DNA from: an uncultured Aquimarina sp.
Lineage (GTDB): Bacteria; Bacteroidota; Bacteroidia; Flavobacteriales; Flavobacteriaceae
Reading direction: 5' to 3'
DNA: 64,000 bases
Assembly (NCBI RefSeq): GCF_947500065.1
Contig: NZ_CANMQT010000007.1
Location: 186,001 to 250,000 of the forward strand
In this document: piece after piece, positions 30,701-37,165 of the stretch
Numbering within the stretch: the stretch's first letter is position 1
Layout: every line of letters begins with the position of its first letter
The notes under the pieces: generated by a model
The model's database searches: none
Seen by the model: only the letters and a program-made list of their open reading frames with translations
Told to the model about the DNA's origin: nothing
Program-made: the position numbers and the translations under genes

Positions 30701-30936
30701 GAGAATTAAGCTTAAGTTATGACTTTCCCGCTAAATTGTTGAAATCTACACCATTTGGAAAAATCAGCTTAAGTCTATTAGGTAACAACCTATGGTATTT
30801 TGCTCCTAATGTTCCTAAATACACAAATTTTGATCCAGAAGTAACCAGTTTTGGTTCCGGAAGAATTCAAGGTATTGAGGTTTCAGCTGCCCCAACATCA
30901 AAACGATACGGCTTTAAACTTAATTTATCCTTTTAA
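27790..30936 (+). CDS. SusC/RagA-family TonB-linked outer membrane protein (unit 2)
   Basis: A 1048-residue SusC-type importer with a signal peptide (SSISLAQQ), carboxypeptidase-regulatory-like domain (TVADDLGVPLPGVNIVVKN, about 26-100), TonB-box-like EEVVVTAFGIQ, plug (about 115-240, NQINIRGATTLGAASQPLIIVDG and ALYGSRATGGVIVITTK) and barrel. NDWSSSLPKNNQSYFYPSASLS and the terminal RYGFKLNLSF are typical of the family. Its start region resembles those of units 1 and 3, but the barrel differs and is about 40 residues longer than the others. It is followed after five bases by a SusD-like gene and shares the structured leader, so regulation by the same factor is likely. Confidence 0.95.
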   Translation: MKGHQYKLLVLAFFLSSISLAQQKTISGTVADDLGVPLPGVNIVVKNTTNGTQTDFDGNYTISANRGAILVFSYLGFTTQEIIVADSNTISIALVQDAAQLEEVVVTAFGIQRNSKKLGYAVSTVKPDKVLENSEPDLIRSLTGKVPGVNVNLSTGVAGASNQINIRGATTLGAASQPLIIVDGIAYDNSQVTTASQTTGGGGYESGLSSLDPNSIASITVLKSTAAAALYGSRATGGVIVITTKAGSTGGSTNNKLTVSLSSGTYFENIANLPEYQNTYGNGVNFSYLNANGSWGPRFDSLATIPTWPNVLAAFPEIGPTVPYEAQPDNVKNLFKTGRVLDNSISLGYNGEDGNFNVTISDLDQDGYIPFNTYDRTSIIAGGNFKLANGIKVGASLTYSETDQVGGFFGENQFAGSASSFARTLWLGRTWNFDLPFENPVTGASVTPNNGYDHPLWSWKHDQILTDTNRIVTNVNLGYDFNDNISVAYRVGFNRYNLRRKQIRDIGSRANNGLGSITTDDFINEDLESTLLVNFNYDLTEDINLTAIVGNNVLQNTTQRSAYQGTNFISPNIFNIANTINQSNLLDSFTRSRNVGVFGDLSLSFKEYLFLNATGRNDWSSSLPKNNQSYFYPSASLSLIFTDAFNLDSKVLTFGKLRAGYASVGNDVAAESLNRTFAIGNPFSGIPVINNNVTLGDQELTPEFTDEIEFGVDLEFFNARAVLDFSWYKKTTTDLISPVSVPSTSGFTTLVTNIGEMQNTGVEIGLTLIPVRTDNFKWEIFTTFTKNENEVTELVDGLDRIQLDPNQVAHAIVGEPFGVFFGSRFARDDQGNFLINQSGGGIVQDLENGIVGDPNPDFKVGFINTFKYKNLTFGAQIDWREGGDIRSTSINALLGRGVTRDTEDRERTFIIPGFYGDNQGNPILDANGNQIPNTTQIDTNELYFSPAGGNTFGINTVDEGFVYDGTVYRLRELSLSYDFPAKLLKSTPFGKISLSLLGNNLWYFAPNVPKYTNFDPEVTSFGSGRIQGIEVSAAPTSKRYGFKLNLSF

Positions 30937-30941
30937 AAAAA

Positions 30942-32648
30942 ATGACGATGAAAAACATAATAAAAAATACATTTCGTAAAACTAAATTTTTTATTGCGCT
31001 CTTTTTCTCACTTCTTGTGTTGAGCTGCAGTGACTATTTAGATGTGGATACGGATACTGATAATCCTACCGTTGCACCTCTAAACCAGTTACTAACTGGT
31101 ATTGAAGTAAATATTGGATCTGTTGCAGATTTTCAATTCTTTAGCGCAGATATACTTCAGGTGTATACACACCAATTTACTGCCAGAGAAGAGCAAGATC
31201 AGTATGGCGCGAAGGCAGATAATATTTTAATGAATAATGATTGGAATAATGTCTATCTAGGATTAACAGATATAGAAACATTAATTTCTCAAGCCACAGA
31301 AAGTGGTGATCTGATTTATATAGGTACTGCAGAAATACTTAAGGCATATTTGATGTCCGTTGCAGTTGATCTTTGGGGAGATGTTCCTTTTTCTGAAGCA
31401 ACTTTATTAGAGACAGGTACTGTGAGTCCAGTTTTTGATGATCAACAAGTAATCTATCAAGCTGTATTGGATTTAATAGATTCAGGAAAAGTTAATGTTC
31501 AGAGTGGGGTAGGTATAGCTCCTACTACAGATGATTTATTTTATGGAGGTTCTACGGCTCAATGGGTGAAATTTGCAAATACACTTAAATTAAAGTTATA
31601 TAATCAAATAAGACTATCTCCATTATTTAATCAAGCTGACTTTAACGCTTTAGTGGCTGAAGATAATTTTATGACTTCTAATGCGGATGACTTTCAATTT
31701 AACCATAGCGCTGCGCAAGCACCTTCAGATGAACGTAACCGACTCTTTTTAGATGCGTATGGTGGGGCTCAAGTAACAAAATATGCAAGTCCTTGGTTTT
31801 ATGAGATTTTACGAGGAGTAAATCCTAACATCCATACAACTAATCCAGACCCAAGATTACCATATTATTTTGTGAATCAATTATTACCGGGACAGTTTCC
31901 AAGAGACCAAGGAGATATGGTAACAGGTGATCCTAATGCAGATTATTGGGATGCTTCAACAGGGTTTTTTAGTATTCGATTTGGTAGTATAGGACCTGAT
32001 AGAGATGGAGCCGTACAAAATGATGCTACTTTTCCTGGAATTTTCCCTTGTGGAGGACGATATGATGATGGCGCTGGATTTGCTAGAACCATCAATAGTG
32101 GAACAGGTGTAGCGCCTAAACGAATTCTTACATACGATGAGTTTTTATATATACAAGCTGAGTTAATGCAAGTTGGTTTAATGACAGGTGATGCAGGAGC
32201 AAAATTAAGAGAAGCTATGACAGCGAGTTTTGCTAAGGTGGATCAGGTAGTAACAGGAACGGGTACGTCTCAAACCGTGCCTGTATTAGCAGGATCTGCA
32301 GCGGTAACCACATTTATGGATAACGTAGACACAGAATTTGCAGCCGCGAGTATAGATAAGCAGCTGGAGATCATAATGACTCAAAAATGGGTAGCAACAT
32401 TTGGAGATCCTATGGATCAGTATACTGATTATAGAAGAACGGGGTATCCAGTTTTAGCAGATCCTAATGGACCTTCTCCAGAGTACCAGTTAAATAATGG
32501 TGATGGATTTCCTTTGGTTGATAATTTAACGGTTCTGAATAATGATTTTCAGGTTTCTTTATTCTGGCCTCAGAGAGAGTTAAACCTTAATCAAAATGCA
32601 CCAGGTCAAAAAAATGCGACGACTTATAAAATATTTTGGGATAACTAA
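30942..32648 (+). CDS. SusD-like nutrient-binding lipoprotein, SusD-like_2 type (unit 2)
   Basis: A 568-residue lipoprotein; the signal peptide ends LLVLSC (Cys at about residue 29). It belongs to the divergent SusD-like_2 branch: NTLKLKLYNQIRLSP, YDEFLYIQAELMQVGLM, IIMTQKWVATFGDPMDQYTDYRRTGYP and the terminal LFWPQRELNLNQNAPGQKN fit that group better than the RagB type of units 1 and 3. The start may be the ATG at 30942 or at 30948 (MKNIIKN). It begins five bases after the partner SusC stop and should form the lid of that transporter. The different SusD class suggests a different ligand from units 1 and 3. Confidence 0.92.
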   Translation: MTMKNIIKNTFRKTKFFIALFFSLLVLSCSDYLDVDTDTDNPTVAPLNQLLTGIEVNIGSVADFQFFSADILQVYTHQFTAREEQDQYGAKADNILMNNDWNNVYLGLTDIETLISQATESGDLIYIGTAEILKAYLMSVAVDLWGDVPFSEATLLETGTVSPVFDDQQVIYQAVLDLIDSGKVNVQSGVGIAPTTDDLFYGGSTAQWVKFANTLKLKLYNQIRLSPLFNQADFNALVAEDNFMTSNADDFQFNHSAAQAPSDERNRLFLDAYGGAQVTKYASPWFYEILRGVNPNIHTTNPDPRLPYYFVNQLLPGQFPRDQGDMVTGDPNADYWDASTGFFSIRFGSIGPDRDGAVQNDATFPGIFPCGGRYDDGAGFARTINSGTGVAPKRILTYDEFLYIQAELMQVGLMTGDAGAKLREAMTASFAKVDQVVTGTGTSQTVPVLAGSAAVTTFMDNVDTEFAAASIDKQLEIIMTQKWVATFGDPMDQYTDYRRTGYPVLADPNGPSPEYQLNNGDGFPLVDNLTVLNNDFQVSLFWPQRELNLNQNAPGQKNATTYKIFWDN

Positions 32649-32725
32649 TAAATGAGATTTTGAAATGAGCCAACATATGTATTGGTAAATAAGTCTGACA
32701 ATTGATAAACTCTAAATTTTAACAG

Positions 32726-33610
32726 ATGAAAAAAATAAAAATAATAGCATGTATATTAACAATTGCAATGCTAGGAAACTCATGCCAAAATGATGGAGGT
32801 GAATCTTTCATTCCATTAAATGATGGTGTTGTTCCTAATATGCAAAAATTAGCAACAGGAGAAGCTTTCATTGATCTTTTTAAGATTGAAGATGGAGACC
32901 CGGTAAATCTTGAATTTAGTGCAGAAGTTGCGCAAGGAACTCCAGCTTCTACGGATGTGGTAGGAATATATAGAACAGCAGCTGGCCCCGTATATAATGC
33001 AACGCTGTTTAGTGGAGCAACCTTACCTCAAAACTATAGTCTGAATACCAATGATATTTTAGCTGCTTTTACAGAACTTAATAGCAATGACGATATTAAA
33101 TTAGGAGATATTTTAACTATAACTACACGATTTACAATGCCAGATGGTACGGTACTTAATATTGTAAATGAGGATGGTACTAGTAATACAGGAAGTAATA
33201 TTCAAACTACTGTTTTATTTGCGTCAGTTATAAACTATCCGGTAACCTGTCCTTCTGATTTAGGAGGTACATATTTGGTAACCAGTACTGCATCAGGATG
33301 TTGTGGTGTGGCACCAATTACAGATTATGAGTATACAGTAACCGTTACAGATAATGGTGGAGGATCATACGCATTATCTGATTTTTCAGGAGGAATGTAT
33401 GATGGTTTATTTTGCGGACCTTTTGCTATATGTGGTGATGCATCTGGAGGTAATATCACTGATATTTGTAATGAATTAAGCGGCTCAGCTCCAGATTGTT
33501 GTGGGGATAATATTGTGTTTGAAGGCATAGTAGATCCAGTAACCAAAAATTGGAATGTAAATATATCCAGTGGTTTTTTAGTAGGAACATCAGTTTGGGT
33601 TAAGCAGTAA
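32726..33610 (+). CDS. Exported lipoprotein at the SusE/SusF position (unit 2), function unknown
   Basis: A 294-residue lipoprotein (signal peptide ending MLGNSC, Cys at residue 20). The N-terminal half (about 30-170) is beta-rich with conserved-looking GEAFIDLFKIEDGDPVNLEF and DDIKLGDILTITTRF. The C-terminal half (about 172-294) is rich in Cys, with pairs in SGCCGV and PDCCGD and single Cys in YPVTCPSD, GLFCGP, AICGDA and DICNEL, which could form disulfides. It lies 77 bases after the SusD-like gene and before the unit terminator, so it belongs to the same operon. By position it may be a surface ligand-binding protein like SusE or SusF; I do not recognise the family. Confidence 0.75.
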   Translation: MKKIKIIACILTIAMLGNSCQNDGGESFIPLNDGVVPNMQKLATGEAFIDLFKIEDGDPVNLEFSAEVAQGTPASTDVVGIYRTAAGPVYNATLFSGATLPQNYSLNTNDILAAFTELNSNDDIKLGDILTITTRFTMPDGTVLNIVNEDGTSNTGSNIQTTVLFASVINYPVTCPSDLGGTYLVTSTASGCCGVAPITDYEYTVTVTDNGGGSYALSDFSGGMYDGLFCGPFAICGDASGGNITDICNELSGSAPDCCGDNIVFEGIVDPVTKNWNVNISSGFLVGTSVWVKQ

Positions 33611-33699
33611 TAAATAATATCAAGTTCAATAGTAAATCGAGAATGTTTTATAGATGATTTGTTTATAGGTTATAAAATGTTTTAGTTTTATTATTTAAT

Positions 33700-33737
33700 C
33701 AAGACATCGTCTTTATGGACGATGTCTTGTCTTTTTG
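33700..33737 (+). terminator. Terminator after unit 2
   Basis: CAAGACATCGTC / GACGATGTCTTG form a perfect 12-bp stem with a six-base loop, followed by TCTTTTTG. It starts 89 bases after the lipoprotein stop codon. Confidence 0.88.
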
Positions 33738-33779
33738 TATACTATTTAAGTTGGTTATGATTAGAAATTAATAGAAAAA

Positions 33780-33833
33780 ATGAAATATAACCCTTACCTG
33801 AATCCATATCTGAATCTTTATCCAAGCTTATAG
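33780..33833 (+). other. 17-codon micro-ORF with an internal repeat
   Basis: ATG at 33780 opens MKYNPYLNPYLNLYPSL and stops at TAG (33831-33833). The DNA carries an imperfect tandem repeat of the type CCnTAyCTGAAT. It follows the unit 2 terminator and precedes the unit 3 leader by 84 bases. It could be a leader peptide or only a short tandem repeat. The other parts of the 33611-34143 gap outside the terminator and leader show nothing I can name. Confidence 0.2.
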
Positions 33834-33917
33834 GGGTATTAGTTGTGTATATACAATCTTAAAGCTTAAAAGTAGTAAAATTCCCCAAATAACCCTTTTC
33901 CACTAATAAAAAGTAAA

Positions 33918-34105
33918 TTTTTATCGGTAAAGGTAAACCTTGATCAGGTTTACCCACCTTTTTGGTTTCTATAGCTTCCTTTATAAAGCAATTATAAAAA
34001 GAATGGGGCAAGGGATTACCGATAAAAATCGTGTAGTTTATTCTTATTGGTGATGTTATTATTGAGTTAGCCTTCAATATACTCTTGCCCTCCTTTTATG
34101 TTGTG
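33918..34105 (+). promoter_or_regulatory. Structured leader element before the third susC-type gene, with an extra crossing stem
   Basis: The upstream hairpin is perfect: GGTAAACC (33932-33939), TTGATCA loop, GGTTTACC (33947-33954). The long stem pairs 33989-34014 with 34082-34103/34105, imperfectly, with a strong GGGCAAGGG/CTCTTGCCC core. TTGAGTTAGCC (34062-34072) lies 71 bases before the start and forms ATTGA-GTTAGCCT-TCAAT. Unique to this copy, TTTTTATCGGTAA (33918-33930) and TTACCGATAAAAA (34016-34028) are perfect complements whose pairing crosses the long stem. Confidence 0.68.
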
Positions 34106-34143
34106 ACTAACTATTGGAGTATAAATCTTGAAAAATTTTATTT

Positions 34144-37100
34144 ATGAAAGTAAATCGTTACAAATTGTTTGTACTGGTATTTTTTATATCAAGTATAGCA
34201 CTAGCCCAACAAAGACCAATCTCGGGAACTGTTACAGACAGTAAGGGATTACCATTGCCAGGAGTGAATATTATTATCAAAGACACAAATAGGGGAACAC
34301 AAAGTGACTTTGATGGAGTATACACAATTGAAGCGGCAGATGGAGAAATTATTATGTACTCTTATCTTGGTTTTATTACAAAGGAAATAAATGTATCGAA
34401 TCAAAATGAAATAGATGTAATTCTCGAAGAGGATGTGAGTTCTCTAGAAGAAGTTGTAGTAGTAGGATTTGGTACGCAATCCAGAAGAAAAATTACAGCA
34501 AATATTGCTTCTATATCTTCGGATCAAATTAACGAAATTCCTACACCAAGTGTGCAAAGTACATTGACGGGAAAAGCCGCTGGTGTACAGGTAACACAAT
34601 TGAATGGTAAAGTAGAAGGTGGTATAAAAGTGAGGGTTCGGGGAATCTCTACGATATCATCATCTCAGGAACCTCTATATGTGGTAGATGGAATTCCTAT
34701 TACCAATGCAGATGAATCTATTAATGATTCTCCTATCAATCCTCTTATTGCGTTAAATCCTAATGATATAGAATCTATAGATATTCTTAAAGATGCATCT
34801 TCGGCAGCGATTTATGGAGCAAGAGGTACTAATGGAGTAATCATTATTACCACAAAGCAGGGAAAACGTGGAAAAACAAAAGTATCTCTTAATTCTTCTT
34901 ATGGTGTTAGTAGTGCCACTAATACAAGGGATTGGCTAAATGCAGATCAGTATGTCGAATTGATAACGGAATCAGCGTTGAATGTTGGTATTAGTCAGGC
35001 AGGGATCGAAGGACAGTTCGATTTTTATGCAAATGGTTTGGATTGGAGAACCGGAGAAGTGGATACCGATTGGCAGGAATTAGCTTTAGTAGATGGATCA
35101 GTACAAGATTTCGGAGTATCCGTTTCTGGAGGAAGTGAAAAGACAAGATTCTTTATGTCTACCGCTTATAACAATACTGATGGTATCGTAAGAGGAAATC
35201 AATTAGAAAGATATTCTTTTAGAACAAATATTGATCATAATCTTTCGGAGAAATTTAGAGTAGGAACAAATTCGAGTATTTCTAAATCTATAATTGATAG
35301 GATTTCTAACGATAATGCTTTTGCAACACCACTTCAAGCGATTGCGCAAACACCATTATCGCCGGCATATTTAGCTGATGGAGTTACTCCTAATAATAAT
35401 ACAACAGAATACTATAACTTTTTAACCGAAGAGTTTAATGGAAATTTTAAAACAAATATTTGGAGAATTTTAGCAAATGTATATGCGGAATATCAGATTT
35501 TACCTGAACTGAATTTTAGATCAGAAATAGGATATGATCTCTTGTCACAGGTAGCAGAACGATTTTCTGGAAGCTTAACAGAATCAGCTTCAGTAGGTGG
35601 GTTTGGAACTACTAATACGGTTCAAACAGAAAAATATAACCTTAATAACTACTTTACGTATAATAAGGTGTTTAATGATGTTTTTGATTTAGAAGGAACG
35701 TTAGGGATGAGTTATGAAGATAGTTTCAGAAGAGCACAGTTTAATCAAGGACAAGGTTTTCCATCGGATGATCTACAAACATTAAACAGTGCAGCAGAGA
35801 TTGTTGCAGGAGGATCTAGTCGTACCCGATTTAATTTCCTTTCTTATTTTGGTAGAGCTACGCTTTCTATAGCTGATAAATATTTATTAAAAGCAAGTTT
35901 GCGATATGATGGTTCATCACGATTTGGTGAAGAGAATCGATTCGGATGGTTTCCAGCCGCTTCCGCTGGATGGATTATTTCAGAGGAATCTTTTCTTAAT
36001 AATTCAGCAGTAGTTTCACTATTAAAACTAAGAGGAAGTTGGGGGATTACGGGTAATGCTGGTATTGGAAACTTTGCTAGTTTAAGTTTATTCCAAGGAT
36101 CACCTTATAACCAAAGAGCAGGATTAGCTCCGACTCAGCTAGGAAACCCAGCACTTAAGTGGGAAAGAACTACTCAAGTAGATGTGGGACTAGATTTTGG
36201 TTTCCTAAATAATAGAATTTCTGGAGAAATAGATTATTATGTTAAGGATACAGAGGATCTGTTATTAAATGAACCAGTTCCAGGTACTTCAGGATTTCCT
36301 AATATTACCAGAAACGTAGGAGAAATGAAAAACACAGGATTTGAATTTATCATAAATACAAAGAATATTGTTTCTCAGGATGGAAGTTGGAGTACATCGC
36401 TAAACTTTTCTACTATTGATAATGAAGTTACAAAACTTCCTGGAGGAGATATTATTGCAGGAAGAAATATTGTAAGAGAAGGAGAAACTGTTTCATCCTT
36501 TTATGTAGTAGAATTTGCTGGAGCTGATCCAGCCAATGGAGATGCTTTGTTTATAAGAAATACAGTCAATGCAGATGGTACTATCGATAGAAGCACTACC
36601 AATAATTTTAATGAAGCTGATAGAATTATTGCAGGCAGTCCATATCCTGATTTTATTGCCGGATTAACAAACAATGTTACTTATAAAGGGATTGATTTCT
36701 CCTTTACTTTTCAGGGAGAGTGGGGAGCTTCCATATATAACAATGGAGGACGATTCCAGTCAGGAAATGCGAGATTTTTTGATAATCAAACAACAGATCA
36801 ATTAAGAAGATGGCAACAACCTGGTGACATCACTGATGTGCCTCAAGCTCGATTATTTAGTACCAATGGTCAGCAGGCTTCTACCCGATATCTGCAAGAT
36901 TCAGATTTTATTAGATTAAGAAATCTAACCTTGGGATATACGATACCAAAGGATGTAACCAAAAAGTTCTATATGGAGCGAGTAAGGATTTATTTTACAG
37001 GGTTTAATCTATTAACGTTTACAGATTACGATGGTTATGATCCAGAGTCTACGGCAGATTTTAATGGAGATTCGAATATCCAAGTTGGTGAAACTTTTTA

Positions 37101-37152
37101 TTCAGCTCCTCCAGCTAAGACATACACTTTAGGTATAAATATTGATTTTTAA
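34144..37152 (+). CDS. SusC/RagA-family TonB-linked outer membrane protein (unit 3)
   Basis: A 1002-residue SusC-type importer. Signal peptide (SSIALAQQ), carboxypeptidase-regulatory-like domain (TVTDSKGLPLPGVNIIIKD, about 26-100), TonB-box-like EEVVVVGFGTQ, plug (about 115-230, GIKVRVRGISTISSSQEPLYVVDG and AIYGARGTNGVIIITTK), then the barrel with LRYDGSSRFGEENRFGWFPAASAGW and the terminal YTLGINIDF. It is closer in plan to unit 1 than to unit 2. No regulator gene lies beside it, so its leader, shared with units 1 and 2, is the main hint of how it is controlled. The SusD partner overlaps closely downstream. Confidence 0.95.
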   Translation: MKVNRYKLFVLVFFISSIALAQQRPISGTVTDSKGLPLPGVNIIIKDTNRGTQSDFDGVYTIEAADGEIIMYSYLGFITKEINVSNQNEIDVILEEDVSSLEEVVVVGFGTQSRRKITANIASISSDQINEIPTPSVQSTLTGKAAGVQVTQLNGKVEGGIKVRVRGISTISSSQEPLYVVDGIPITNADESINDSPINPLIALNPNDIESIDILKDASSAAIYGARGTNGVIIITTKQGKRGKTKVSLNSSYGVSSATNTRDWLNADQYVELITESALNVGISQAGIEGQFDFYANGLDWRTGEVDTDWQELALVDGSVQDFGVSVSGGSEKTRFFMSTAYNNTDGIVRGNQLERYSFRTNIDHNLSEKFRVGTNSSISKSIIDRISNDNAFATPLQAIAQTPLSPAYLADGVTPNNNTTEYYNFLTEEFNGNFKTNIWRILANVYAEYQILPELNFRSEIGYDLLSQVAERFSGSLTESASVGGFGTTNTVQTEKYNLNNYFTYNKVFNDVFDLEGTLGMSYEDSFRRAQFNQGQGFPSDDLQTLNSAAEIVAGGSSRTRFNFLSYFGRATLSIADKYLLKASLRYDGSSRFGEENRFGWFPAASAGWIISEESFLNNSAVVSLLKLRGSWGITGNAGIGNFASLSLFQGSPYNQRAGLAPTQLGNPALKWERTTQVDVGLDFGFLNNRISGEIDYYVKDTEDLLLNEPVPGTSGFPNITRNVGEMKNTGFEFIINTKNIVSQDGSWSTSLNFSTIDNEVTKLPGGDIIAGRNIVREGETVSSFYVVEFAGADPANGDALFIRNTVNADGTIDRSTTNNFNEADRIIAGSPYPDFIAGLTNNVTYKGIDFSFTFQGEWGASIYNNGGRFQSGNARFFDNQTTDQLRRWQQPGDITDVPQARLFSTNGQQASTRYLQDSDFIRLRNLTLGYTIPKDVTKKFYMERVRIYFTGFNLLTFTDYDGYDPESTADFNGDSNIQVGETFYSAPPAKTYTLGINIDF

Positions 37153-37165
37153 AAAACACATTGAT

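Noticed and set aside
19048-34072. The inverted 11-mers as sites for DNA inversion (a SusC shufflon)
   Set aside because: Invertible SusC promoters are known in Bacteroides, but here the repeat is only 11 bases, no recombinase gene is in the window, and inversion between these sites would break the regulator genes at their start codons.
33859-34077. 72-codon minus-strand open frame across the third leader, and a similar one at 22289-22528
   Set aside because: They start at TTG or run through the structured leader or a coding region, and the peptides do not resemble each other, so they are better explained as chance frames over conserved non-coding DNA.
22464-34105. The repeated leader could be a MITE or other mobile repeat
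   Set aside because: Copies have diverged, lie at a fixed distance from susC-type starts, occur nowhere else in the window and show no target-site duplications. Descent with the duplicated genes fits better.
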